From a virus: a stretch of 37,843 nucleotides of DNA. Below, piece after piece: positions 22,050 through 29,248 of the stretch (position 1 is the stretch's first letter; each line of letters begins with the position of its first letter). The notes beneath the pieces were generated by a model. It did not search any database and had not been told where the DNA came from. It saw nothing but the letters and a program-made list of their open reading frames with translations. The position numbers and the translations under genes are program-made. The stretch spans positions 1 to 37,843 of IMG/VR virus record IMGVR_UViG_3300031951_000519; one strand, 5' to 3'.

Positions 22050-22472
22050 TTATGAGGTGAGCGTGTCAAGTAGGGCGCGGATGGCGGGGGCTTTGAGGCG
22101 GGGTTCGCCGCTCCAGCGGCAGAGGTCAGCGATTTGGCTGGGTCGGCGGTCGCGGTATCGGAGGCAGGTTTGCGTCACGCGCTCGAGGAGGTGGGCGGGG
22201 ATGCCGGGCACGGCGCGGGCGGTTGGCTCTTTGGCTTTGGCTTGCGGTTTGCCGGTGAGTTGGCGGTAGCCGGTTTGGTAGAGAAGTTGGCGGCTGCCGG
22301 GTTGCCAGTGGGGGAAGGTTTGCTTTTCCACGAGGCCGTCGCGGATGGCGCTGGCGAGGATTTTGGGAACTTCGTTCGGCTCGCAATCCAGATCGGCGCT
22401 GATGTCCTCGGCGGTGCTCCAGCCGGGCGGGAGGGAGTTGGTTTTGCGGGCGAGGGATTTCCAGTTGCTCAT
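22050..22472 (-). CDS. Winged-helix-like DNA-binding protein
   Basis: 140 residues. The start overlaps the phosphoesterase stop by ATGA. The N-terminal half reads as a winged-helix fold: W-S-T-A-E-D-I-S-A-D-L-D-C-E-P-N-E-V-P-K, I-R-D-G-L-V-E-K, then a wing with L-L-Y-Q-T-G-Y. The middle is basic (K-P-Q-A-K-A-K-E-P). A regulator embedded between phosphoesterase and tail genes is unusual. It could control late genes or help packaging; the target is unknown. Confidence 0.6.
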   Translation of the reverse strand: MSNWKSLARKTNSLPPGWSTAEDISADLDCEPNEVPKILASAIRDGLVEKQTFPHWQPGSRQLLYQTGYRQLTGKPQAKAKEPTARAVPGIPAHLLERVTQTCLRYRDRRPSQIADLCRWSGEPRLKAPAIRALLDTLTS

Positions 22473-23479
22473 AGGTAAATAGGGGCGGTCATGGTGCGGC
22501 CGCGTTTCTTGTCGAGGAGGAAGTAGGTCTGCGTGGGGGGCTCGAAAGAGGCTTTGATGCTCAGGGCGTAGGCGTTGTAGCCGATGAGGCTGCCGTTGCA
22601 GAGCCAGTGCCGGTTTTGCTGGAATTGGTGCCAGTGGCCAAAGAGATCAAGGTCGGCTCGGTTCGGCGATTTATTCCATGAAGCGATTGCCTTTTCGGTC
22701 GGGATGGTAAGGCCCCCGATGCCGCCTTGAAATTTGAGGCCATCCCCATGGTGAAAGCGCAGGCGGCGGCCATACACTTCCATGAAATTGAAATAGCTGT
22801 CGGCGATCTGAAACTCGATCTGCTGGTCGTCGGCGAAGCGGCCTTCGAGGATGCGGTAGAGCAGCCATTCGTAGCTGTGCGCGGCTCCGGTGGCGTGGCG
22901 GGGTTTCACGGTGGTTCTGCCGTGGTTGCCGTAGCTGGTTGGAATGAGGATGCGCTTGAAGTGGGGCTTGAGCGTGGCGAGGCCGTCGGCGATGCGGTCT
23001 TGCAGCCACAGGATGACTTGCGTGGGGGTCTTGCTGTTCGATTCGGCGAGTTCCTCGTGGATCATCCCCGTCATCAAGTCGCCTCCCAACCACAAAACCA
23101 GGTCGTCGATCTTCGCCCCGTGGCGCTCGATCTCGGTGAGGCGGGCGATGGTGCTGAAAAATTTCTCGATGCGTTGCTTGGCAATCGGCAGCCGGTATTC
23201 GTTGAGGCCATTCACGCTGCTGGCTTCGACCGTTTCCTCGACATGCCAATCGCTCGCCATGGCGATGGCGACGGCCTCGGCTTTGTCGTTCATGCTGACC
23301 AAGAGCGGGTGCGGGCGGATGCGCGTCTTGCCGAGGCTCAAGGCGATGCCGAGTTGTTTCTCCAGCGACTCCACGCTGGCGGCGTATTGCGCGAGCTTGG
23401 CCTTGAGGGCATCGACTTCGGTTTTGTGGGCCTTGTCCGCTTGCTCGCGGGCGATGGCGCTCCAGGATGTTTTACTCAT
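22469..23479 (-). CDS. Calcineurin-like metallophosphoesterase
   Basis: 336 residues from the ATG at 23479, fixed by ATGA overlap. A coiled-coil leads (about 10-45). Then come the five metallophosphoesterase motifs: S-D-W-H (Asp77, His79), G-G-D (Asp134), G-N-H (His186), H-H-G-D-G (243-247) and G-H-W-H (281-284). They would bind two metal ions and cleave phosphodiester or phosphomonoester bonds. Proteins of this type in phages are often annotated as putative exo- or endonucleases or cyclic-nucleotide phosphodiesterases. The substrate cannot be read from sequence. Being in the late block, it may act in DNA packaging or late in infection. Confidence 0.87.
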   Translation of the reverse strand: MSKTSWSAIAREQADKAHKTEVDALKAKLAQYAASVESLEKQLGIALSLGKTRIRPHPLLVSMNDKAEAVAIAMASDWHVEETVEASSVNGLNEYRLPIAKQRIEKFFSTIARLTEIERHGAKIDDLVLWLGGDLMTGMIHEELAESNSKTPTQVILWLQDRIADGLATLKPHFKRILIPTSYGNHGRTTVKPRHATGAAHSYEWLLYRILEGRFADDQQIEFQIADSYFNFMEVYGRRLRFHHGDGLKFQGGIGGLTIPTEKAIASWNKSPNRADLDLFGHWHQFQQNRHWLCNGSLIGYNAYALSIKASFEPPTQTYFLLDKKRGRTMTAPIYL

Positions 23480-23718
23480 ACTTCTTCCTCCTCGTCGGTT
23501 TCTTCTTCGAGAGGCCACAGGATTTCCTCGGCGTCGCGGGCGAGGGCGCGGGCCGCGTGGGAATTTCCGAATTTGAAATCCATGTCAAAGGTGGTGCCCG
23601 CGTCCTCCCAACTCACAACGCACACGCCGACCTCGAAATGTTCGGCGAGGATTTGGCGGACCTGCGTCATCACGGCCTCGCGGTCTGGCGGTGGGGAGGA
23701 TTTCGCTTTGCGGCTCAT
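23476..23718 (-). CDS. Small acidic protein
   Basis: 80 residues, coupled by ATGA at both ends, between the L,D-transpeptidase-like gene and the phosphoesterase. A basic start (M-S-R-K-A-K) is followed by a helix (A-V-M-T-Q-V-R-Q-I-L-A-E-H-F), a beta segment (V-G-V-C-V-V-S-W), and a strongly acidic end with runs of Glu. No family recognised. The tight coupling suggests a partner of the phosphoesterase (inference). Confidence 0.6.
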   Translation of the reverse strand: MSRKAKSSPPPDREAVMTQVRQILAEHFEVGVCVVSWEDAGTTFDMDFKFGNSHAARALARDAEEILWPLEEETDEEEEV

Positions 23719-24263
23719 GCGGTCTCCTCCTCGACGAGTAGATAAGGAATGGTCTTCTGACCGGCGCGGTCCATTTCGGAATAGACCAGGGAAACGAAAG
23801 CCTCCCACTGGCTCGGGTAGATGGTCTGGCAGCCTTCGCTGCTGGTGGTGCGGTAGCCGCCCTTGTGGATGTTGATGGCGATGCCCATGCTGTCGCCTTG
23901 GCCGTCGCGGGTCACAGGGAGGCTTTCGGCGGGGTTGGCGGGGCGGAGGGCTGGGTAGCCGCCGCCAGGCTTGCTCAGGCCGTGCTTGCCTTTGCGGTAG
24001 CGGTGAACGCCGGGCTTGAGAACGGCGATGCCCTTACGCTTCACCGAGGGATCGGTGTTGGCATTAAAGGTCGCGTAGGCGTGCGGGCTGACGAGGAAAA
24101 TGGCGTCGTCGTAGATGCCCCGGTCGTTTTGGCCGACCTCGCCCATGGTGTCGCGGTAGTAGCCTCGCACGCCCACCAGCGCGACCTCATCGGCCACGCG
24201 GGCCTTGGTGAGCAGGGCTTGCGTTTTGGACTTCGCTTGTTGTGGGCGAGAGGCGGGGAGCAT
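23715..24263 (-). CDS. L,D-transpeptidase-like cell-wall enzyme (probable endolysin)
   Basis: 182 residues without signal peptide. The core motif is I-N-I-H-K-G-G (His133), then S-S-E-G-C-Q-T-I (Cys145), the His then S-x-G-C arrangement of YkuD-type L,D-transpeptidases, which act on peptidoglycan cross-links through the Cys. Similar proteins occur in phage genomes and are candidate lysis enzymes. It sits directly after two small membrane proteins and a lipoprotein, consistent with a lysis cassette. No other lysozyme, amidase or transglycosylase gene is seen in the window. The alternative is a virion-linked wall-remodelling enzyme. Confidence 0.65.
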   Translation of the reverse strand: MLPASRPQQAKSKTQALLTKARVADEVALVGVRGYYRDTMGEVGQNDRGIYDDAIFLVSPHAYATFNANTDPSVKRKGIAVLKPGVHRYRKGKHGLSKPGGGYPALRPANPAESLPVTRDGQGDSMGIAINIHKGGYRTTSSEGCQTIYPSQWEAFVSLVYSEMDRAGQKTIPYLLVEEETA

Positions 24264-24281
24264 GGAGAAAACTCCTCGGCG

Positions 24282-24437
24282 TTATTTCGAGGAGGTCGGG
24301 CGCGGCAGCTCGTAGCTGAAGGTGCCGTAGTCTGTGGCGAGGCCGAGGCGCAGGGTTTCGCACCCGGTGAGCGCGGTGGCGGTGAGGAGGAGCCAGCCGA
24401 GCAGGAGCGCGGTGGCGGCGACGCGGGCGGGCGTCAT
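24282..24437 (-). CDS. Small lipoprotein of the lysis cassette (possible o-spanin)
   Basis: 51 residues from the ATG at 24437, ATGA-coupled to the holin-like gene. The signal sequence A-L-L-L-G-W-L-L-L-T-A-T-A is followed by lipobox L-T-G-C with Cys26, leaving about 25 mature residues (E-T-L-R-L-G-L-A-T-D-Y-G). Size, signal type and position fit an outer-membrane spanin or similar lysis lipoprotein. A matching inner-membrane spanin with coiled coil is not obvious, so the call is tentative. Confidence 0.65.
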   Translation of the reverse strand: MTPARVAATALLLGWLLLTATALTGCETLRLGLATDYGTFSYELPRPTSSK

Positions 24438-24601
24438 TTCTTCTCCCGGCGCACGATTTCGTAAAGGCCGACGAGGGATATTAGGATCGTGCTGGCGTGG
24501 CCGTAGAGTTCGGGATCGACGGCCAGACCAAATGCCCCAAGGAGCGCGAGCAGCCCAGCGTAGGTGGAGCGTTCTTTTAAGCGGGATAAGATGGCGTTCA
24601 T
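24434..24601 (-). CDS. Small two-span membrane protein, holin-like
   Basis: 55 residues: M-N-A-I-L-S-R-L-K-E-R-S-T-Y, a span A-G-L-L-A-L-L-G-A-F-G-L (15-26), a short loop, a second span S-T-I-L-I-S-L-V-G-L-Y (37-47), and a charged end R-R-E-K-K. This charge pattern is common in small phage holins. It lies between another small membrane protein and the lipoprotein, with ATGA overlap downstream. A role in timing lysis by opening the inner membrane is likely from context. Confidence 0.7.
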   Translation of the reverse strand: MNAILSRLKERSTYAGLLALLGAFGLAVDPELYGHASTILISLVGLYEIVRREKK

Positions 24602-24621
24602 AGCGTGTGGGTGGTTGGTGT

Positions 24622-24804
24622 TTATTTGCGAAAGTCGCGCAGGAGCTTGGCGGCGGTGAGGATGGCCACGAGCAGGCCGACCGTGACGCTGGCAAGCCTC
24701 ATCCAGGCTTCGAGGTGAGGCAGGAGCGAATACATGGCGGCGCCGAGGCTGGTGCCGGTGCCGACCAAGCCGGTTGCGAGGGTTTTGAGCGGGTGGGTGT
24801 CCAT
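24622..24804 (-). CDS. Second small membrane protein, holin or antiholin candidate
   Basis: 60 residues. Two hydrophobic segments (about 8-28 and 38-53: L-A-S-V-T-V-G-L-L-V-A-I-L-T-A-A) and a basic end (K-L-L-R-D-F-R-K). The start overlaps the stop of the preceding gene as TAATG. With the 55-residue protein it forms a pair, as in phages that encode holin and antiholin separately. Which is which cannot be told from sequence. Confidence 0.65.
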   Translation of the reverse strand: MDTHPLKTLATGLVGTGTSLGAAMYSLLPHLEAWMRLASVTVGLLVAILTAAKLLRDFRK

Positions 24805-25121
24805 TATATTTCTTCTTCGGGTTGTGGGATGAGGGCGATGGCTTCGGCCATGGGGATCACGGCGACTTGAGCGAAAAGCTCGGCGGGGAGATGCGCGAAT
24901 CCTTGCGCGTAGAGGCCGCCGGGGCCGGTCTCAGTGAGCAAATCCGCGCACAGCATGAGTCGGCCATCGGTGAGAGGCACGGGCGCGGCGACATGGCGCG
25001 GGTTGCCGTATTGCGCTTGGATCGCGCCGAGGGTGGCGGCTTGGTCGGGAGTGAGGACGATGGCGAGATCGCGGGCTGTCTCGTAGCTGACGGGCTGGGA
25101 AATGAGGTCGGCGAGGGTCAT
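24804..25121 (-). CDS. Hypothetical protein before the lysis cassette
   Basis: 105 residues, ATGA-coupled to the receptor-binding gene. Sequence is soluble and mixed: I-S-Q-P-V-S-Y-E-T-A-R-D-L-A-I-V-L-T-P-D-Q-A, D-G-R-L-M-L-C-A-D-L-L-T-E-T-G-P-G-G, ending in acidic P-Q-P-E-E-E-I. No signal or membrane segment. Position after fibre genes suggests a small tail or fibre-assembly protein; not recognised. Confidence 0.55.
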   Translation of the reverse strand: MTLADLISQPVSYETARDLAIVLTPDQAATLGAIQAQYGNPRHVAAPVPLTDGRLMLCADLLTETGPGGLYAQGFAHLPAELFAQVAVIPMAEAIALIPQPEEEI

Positions 25122-25900
25122 GGTATTGCGGCGGCGAGGGTGGTCATGAGGGTGGCCACGCGAGTGTCGAGGAGGGCGAGGTCGAGCGATTCGCCGATGG
25201 AGTAGAAGGAGAGGCGGGCGTTGATTGGATCGACATTATTATGTCGCCCAAAAACTCGAAAAATATAGCTTGCAGGATTGCTTGATGTGCCTGTCGTTGT
25301 GTAATTTGATCCGTTTACTCTGGAATTGTAATTTGCTGAGTTGTTTCGCTCTGTTCCAATAAATCCAGTTGTATGAGCTCCCACATTTATAGCGGTAGTG
25401 TAAAAATTCACAGATGTCCGTAAGTTTGAAAGCGTATTACCTCCTGCGATAAAGGAATTGCCATTGGTATTTTGTGTTCCACCTATATACACTCTCCCCG
25501 CTGTTACTGGCTTTTCTGTAACAAAAACAGACAGGTGCTTGGAATTCTGCGGATCGGCGTTGTTATTTCTGTTAGAAGTGAGATATTTTGTTGATCCGTC
25601 GCCTTTTAGTCCTGTCTCTCGGTTGTAATCTGCGGTCACAAAGTTTGCATTGGTCGGAGCGGTTCCAACGAGAGGCACAAGTGCGCCGGAGAGGGTCCGT
25701 GCTCCGGCGAGGATACAGGAGGCTTTGAGGGCGCTCCAGATGCCGTCGGACTTGCAGCCGAGGACAAACGATTCCACGGCAGAAATAACGCCCTCCTCCA
25801 ACTGCTGGCCGTCTGCGGACTCGACCGCGAGGATGTATGAGTTCACATCCGCATCAGAAGATCGCGGGGCTGCAAACCGATATGGATTAATGAGGAGCAT
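25118..25900 (-). CDS. Receptor-binding type tail protein
   Basis: 260 residues. The N-terminal quarter has L-G-C-K-S-D-G-I-W-S-A-L-K-A-S-C-I-L-A-G and A-R-T-L-S-G-A-L-V-P-L, a segment I recognise from phage tail/fibre proteins. The rest is a beta-rich, Asn/Thr-rich domain resembling a lectin-like jelly roll (G-D-G-S-T-K-Y-L, F-I-A-G-G-N-T-L, F-R-V-F-G-R-H-N-N). DNA for the C-terminal two thirds is much AT-richer than the surroundings (23 G/C counted in 25321-25380), as often seen for exchanged host-range domains. The start directly follows the stop of the previous gene (TAA-ATG). Confidence 0.7.
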   Translation of the reverse strand: MLLINPYRFAAPRSSDADVNSYILAVESADGQQLEEGVISAVESFVLGCKSDGIWSALKASCILAGARTLSGALVPLVGTAPTNANFVTADYNRETGLKGDGSTKYLTSNRNNNADPQNSKHLSVFVTEKPVTAGRVYIGGTQNTNGNSFIAGGNTLSNLRTSVNFYTTAINVGAHTTGFIGTERNNSANYNSRVNGSNYTTTGTSSNPASYIFRVFGRHNNVDPINARLSFYSIGESLDLALLDTRVATLMTTLAAAIP

Positions 25901-26593
25901 TTAGCGGGTTCCGATGAGCCAGATTTTGAGGCCAGCCCCGGCGGTGGATGAGCCCACTTGGTCGATGTCGAGGGTGATCTCGGCATCGTCGGCGAGCGAT
26001 GAGTCGCTGATGACGGCGGCGGTGGCGGCGGTGGTGGAGGTTTTCTCCGAGGCGTCGATGGAGAGCTTGGTGGAGAGGATGGATGTGCCGCCTTCGTTGA
26101 TGTCCACAATGAGCGTGGAGCCGACGGGGGCGGTGGTGAGCGTGGCGCGGACGGCGGTGAGCGTCATGGCGCAGGGCATGCGGAAGGTGACCTTGGCGGT
26201 GCCTGTGGTCAGTGCGGTCGTCTCGTCGGAGCAGGCGAGGCCGATCTCGATGGGGAGAGCGGAGGCGGTGAGAGTGGTGCCGGTGATGGAGAGGCCGGTG
26301 CCGACGGTGAGGCCGGTGGCTTTGGCGGCGGAGTCGTCCCAGAAATAAATTTTGTCGCTGCCGAGGTCGTCGGCGGACAGGGTGCCGGAGGAAAAGGAGA
26401 GGAGGTCTGCGGCTGTGGTGTCAATCGTGACACTGGCTCCTGCGCCGATTTCTTGCACAACTCCCGAAACTGGATGGCGTGCGAAAAGTTTGGCGTCGGC
26501 GTGATTGATGGCGATCTCTCCGAGGGCGAGGTCGCTGGTCGTCGGTTGCTTTGCAACGACGGTCGATTTTTTGGGGATTAGGACATTTGCCAT
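25901..26593 (-). CDS. Tail fibre / virion surface protein
   Basis: 230 residues. The start (V-V-A-K-Q-P-T-T-S-D-L-A-L-G-E-I-A-I-N, A-D-A-K-L-F) is the typical N-terminal attachment motif of phage fibres. The C-terminal half (M-T-L-T-A-V-R-A-T-L, then I-V-D-I-N-E-G-G-T-S-I-L-S-T-K and E-I-T-L-D-I-D-Q-V-G) matches a beta-sandwich domain seen in many phage structural proteins. No Shine-Dalgarno is evident; instead a strong hairpin ends about 17 bases upstream of the ATG. Confidence 0.75.
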   Translation of the reverse strand: MANVLIPKKSTVVAKQPTTSDLALGEIAINHADAKLFARHPVSGVVQEIGAGASVTIDTTAADLLSFSSGTLSADDLGSDKIYFWDDSAAKATGLTVGTGLSITGTTLTASALPIEIGLACSDETTALTTGTAKVTFRMPCAMTLTAVRATLTTAPVGSTLIVDINEGGTSILSTKLSIDASEKTSTTAATAAVISDSSLADDAEITLDIDQVGSSTAGAGLKIWLIGTR

Positions 26594-26610
26594 TATAGAA
26601 TGAGCGTTGC

Positions 26611-26643
26611 GAGGGCGGAGGGGGATGGAACCCCTCCGCTCTC
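26611..26643 (-). terminator. Strong intercistronic hairpin between fibre genes
   Basis: GCGGAGGGG (26615-26623) pairs perfectly with CCCCTCCGC (26631-26639) around a seven-base loop. The stem extends through a G-U pair and three more pairs to 26611/26643. There is no U-tract after it in the leftward direction, so it is more likely a partial attenuator or mRNA-stability element than a true terminator. It lies in the 68-base gap between the 358- and 230-residue fibre genes. Confidence 0.5.
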
Positions 26644-26661
26644 ATGGTTAGTTGTTAGCGA

Positions 26662-27738
26662 CTAGTAAGTTCCGCCGTCCAGAGTCACATCGCTGAAGGT
26701 GACATTGGAGATCGCTCCACCTGTGATGGAGACATTGTTCGCGGCTTGGGTGGCGATGGTGCCAAGGCCGAGAGTCGAGCGTGCTGCCGAGGCGTCGGCG
26801 TCGTCGATGAGGCTGCGGCCGAAGCTGGTCAGGTCAGCGGTGCTGAACTGATCCGCGCCGGTTGCGTAGACAACCTTGTCGGCGGCGACGGTGACTCCTG
26901 CCAAAGCGGCGAGGGTGGCGTCGTATGCCTGGACATTCGATCCAATCGCGAGGCCGAGGTTTGTGCGTGCGGCGCTGGCGTCGGTGAGGTCGGAGAGGTT
27001 GCTCGATTTGACGAGTTTTTCGCCGAGAGCTGTCGTCAGCGTGGTGGCGTAGTTCGCGTCGTCATTGATGGCGGCGGCGATCTCGTTGAGGGTGTTGAGG
27101 AGGTCAGGCGCTCCGTCTACGATGCTGCTGACGGCGCTATCCACATAGCCTTTGTTCGCCGCGTCGCTGGAGGCCGAGGGGTCCGCCAGGTTCGTGATCT
27201 TTTGGCTGGAGAGCGAAACCGAGCCGGTGGGCGCGGCCATTTGATCGAGGCGGGAAGTGCGGACCTGGGTGTCGAAGTCGCTGACTTTCGCGGCTGTGAG
27301 GGTCGGGATGTCGCTGGCTTCGAGCGTCGTGCCCGAGGTGGCGAGACCTTTGGCATTAACGGTGATCTTCGTGAAGGTGCCTGCCGAAACGCCGGAGTTG
27401 GCGAGGGTGGCGCTGATGCTGGCGTTGGCCGAGCCGTTGAAGCTCGCGGCGCCGGTGACATCGCCCGTGAGCGAGATGTCGCGGGAATTGGCCAGAGCGG
27501 TGGCTGTGGCGGCGTTGCCGTCAACAGAACCGGAAATGGTGCTGGAGAAGGTCTTGACGCCTGCAACGGTCTGGTTGCCTTCGAGCATGACTGCTGCTCC
27601 GCTGCCGCCAATTTTGACCATGTCGGTCCCGTCGCCGATTCGGAGAATGCGGTTCTGGATGTCATACGCTGGCTCGCCTGCGAGCAAGGACGCGGGTGCG
27701 CCATTTCCACGGAGGAATTTCAGTTTTGGATTTGCCAT
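26662..27738 (-). CDS. Tail fibre protein with repeat-rich shaft
   Basis: 358 residues. N-terminus K-F-L-R-G-N-G-A-P-A-S-L-L-A-G-E-P-A-Y-D is the usual fibre attachment motif. The shaft has fibre-type repeats: A-N-S-R-D-I-S-L-T-G-D-V-T-G-A, G-S-A-N-A-S-I-S-A-T-L, D-A-S-A-A-R-T-N-L-G-L and D-A-S-A-A-R-S-T-L-G-L. Such repeats form trimeric beta-structured shafts. The last residues are T-L-D-G-G-T-Y, shared in pattern with the two upstream genes. No collar or chaperone domain is present, so another protein probably binds the tip. Confidence 0.8.
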   Translation of the reverse strand: MANPKLKFLRGNGAPASLLAGEPAYDIQNRILRIGDGTDMVKIGGSGAAVMLEGNQTVAGVKTFSSTISGSVDGNAATATALANSRDISLTGDVTGAASFNGSANASISATLANSGVSAGTFTKITVNAKGLATSGTTLEASDIPTLTAAKVSDFDTQVRTSRLDQMAAPTGSVSLSSQKITNLADPSASSDAANKGYVDSAVSSIVDGAPDLLNTLNEIAAAINDDANYATTLTTALGEKLVKSSNLSDLTDASAARTNLGLAIGSNVQAYDATLAALAGVTVAADKVVYATGADQFSTADLTSFGRSLIDDADASAARSTLGLGTIATQAANNVSITGGAISNVTFSDVTLDGGTY

Positions 27739-27777
27739 TTGAGTGGGTGCTTTCTGTGTGTGTGTTGGCGGCGGTGT

Positions 27778-28398
27778 TTAATAAGTTCCTCCGTCCTGCT
27801 CGCCAGGGACGGGGGAATAGGTTGTGCCGGTCCAGCGCCAGAGCGTCCCGTTGTCGCGAGCGACATACAGGCGGTTGAGGCGTCCGGTGGCGGGAAAGTC
27901 GGAATAGGTGTCGTGCTGGACGAAGCCCTCGGCGTCGGCGATGGCGGCGGGGAGGGTCGTGCTGATCGCGGTCTCGGCGGTGGACACGCGGGACTCGATG
28001 CCAGAGACCGTGCCGAGCGCATTCGTGAGGTCGCTGGAAACGCTGCTGATGCTCGCGGAGAGATCGGCATCGGCATTCGCCCTCGCTGTCGCCTCGCTCG
28101 AAATGGCGGCGATGCGGGCATTGCGCTCGGTGACCACCGAGGTTTCGGCGAGATCGACCTCGCCTTGCAGGGCGGCGAATTCGTCGGTGGTCGGGGAGGT
28201 TTTCTGGTAATTCGTGCCGGTCCACGCCCACGCGACTCCGGTGTCTTGGGCGACATACAGGCGCTTTAGGCGGCCCACCGTCGGAAAATCTGACCGGTCC
28301 ACATAGTGGACAACGGCGTCGGTCTCGACCGGGAGGACGATGGTCTTCGCCGAGAGGTCGAGCTGGCTGGCGAATTGATCGGCTGTGAGAGTTGTCAT
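27778..28398 (-). CDS. Tail fibre-associated protein with duplicated domain
   Basis: 206 residues. Two copies of a small beta domain (about 30-67 and 160-198) share D-F-P-x-x-G-R-L-x-R-L-Y-V-A, a Gly-Trp centre (A-W-A-W-T-G-T-N-Y / L-W-R-W-T-G-T-T-Y), and flank a coiled-coil region (D-L-A-E-T-S-V-V-T-E-R-N-A-R-I, A-T-A-R-A-N-A-D-A-D-L). The end is E-Q-D-G-G-T-Y. The build suggests a trimeric coiled-coil rod with a head at each end, a fibre joint or short fibre. Confidence 0.7.
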   Translation of the reverse strand: MTTLTADQFASQLDLSAKTIVLPVETDAVVHYVDRSDFPTVGRLKRLYVAQDTGVAWAWTGTNYQKTSPTTDEFAALQGEVDLAETSVVTERNARIAAISSEATARANADADLSASISSVSSDLTNALGTVSGIESRVSTAETAISTTLPAAIADAEGFVQHDTYSDFPATGRLNRLYVARDNGTLWRWTGTTYSPVPGEQDGGTY

Positions 28399-28401
28399 AA
28401 C

Positions 28402-28926
28402 TTAAAAAACTCCTCCATCAACGACGCTGGTGTTGGTGAGTGCTCCTGCGGTGGCAGTCGTTTCCACGGGGATGAGGCCGAGAGTTGTCACAACGAGCTT
28501 GTTGCCGATTGGAAGCGGGCTGGAGAGGGTGACGGTCTGCGCGGCGGCGTTGACCTGGTAGTCGCTGCCGGGCTCCTGCGACACGCCGTTGATGTTGACG
28601 AAGGTGTTCGAGGGATTGTTGTCGGCGAGGCCGCTGACGCTGAAAACCGTCTGCGTGCCGTTGCCGGAAAAGGTGAAGCTGTTGAAGTCGAGAACGGGCT
28701 TGTTCTCGATAGCCGCCCACTCCGGCGATTCGTCGGAGATGAGGATGTAGGAGGCGGAGAGCGTCTTGTCGCCGGTGCCCTTATACTGCCAGCGTTTGCC
28801 GTCGCTCGTGGTGACGAACGAACCTTCTTGAATCAACCCAAGCTGCGCGGCGGTGAGGTCCGCGAGCGTTCCCGAGGAAACGATGGCGGCCTGCGCGGCA
28901 GAAGGTGTGAGCGGGAAAATTCGCAT
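28402..28926 (-). CDS. Tail fibre-associated protein
   Basis: 174 residues, three bases upstream of the duplicated-domain gene. Contains S-F-V-T-T-S-D-G-K-R-W-Q-Y-K-G-T-G (a phage surface motif), W-A-A-I-E-N-K-P-V, and a beta domain F-T-F-S-G-N-G-T-Q-T-V-F-S-V with D-Y-Q-V-N. The end is V-V-D-G-G-V-F, the same pattern as the next two genes. A fibre segment or adaptor is likely. Confidence 0.65.
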   Translation of the reverse strand: MRIFPLTPSAAQAAIVSSGTLADLTAAQLGLIQEGSFVTTSDGKRWQYKGTGDKTLSASYILISDESPEWAAIENKPVLDFNSFTFSGNGTQTVFSVSGLADNNPSNTFVNINGVSQEPGSDYQVNAAAQTVTLSSPLPIGNKLVVTTLGLIPVETTATAGALTNTSVVDGGVF

Positions 28927-28929
28927 CGC

Positions 28930-29214
28930 TTAGTCGGCGTAGTGGAACTTGATCGTGACGGGCGACCCGCTCAGGTCGGTGCGGCGGACGCTGACCTGCT
29001 GGGAACCGACGAGGCCATCGATGGCTACAGCGAGGTTGTTGTTCAGCTCGATGAACGAGCCGTTGTCGATCTTCCAATCGATCTTCTGGCCGGTGTAGTT
29101 AAACAGGGTGACCTTGGTGGCGCGGTGCGCGGGGAGCGGAACGAACGAGGCTCCGGTGGCGGAAGTGGCGACTTCGGAAGTGCCGCCGTTGCGAGTGGTG
29201 ATGCGAGCGTTCAT
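28930..29214 (-). CDS. Small beta-rich virion protein
   Basis: 94 residues with no signal. V-T-L-F-N-Y-T-G-Q-K-I-D-W-K-I-D and V-S-V-R-R-T-D-L-S-G-S-P-V-T-I-K-F look like a single beta sandwich. It lies between the adaptor and the fibre genes. A decoration or tail-completion protein would fit its size and place, but no family is recognised. Confidence 0.55.
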   Translation of the reverse strand: MNARITTRNGGTSEVATSATGASFVPLPAHRATKVTLFNYTGQKIDWKIDNGSFIELNNNLAVAIDGLVGSQQVSVRRTDLSGSPVTIKFHYAD

Positions 29215-29248
29215 GAATGATTATGTGGGTTGGTTGTCAAGTGGGGTG

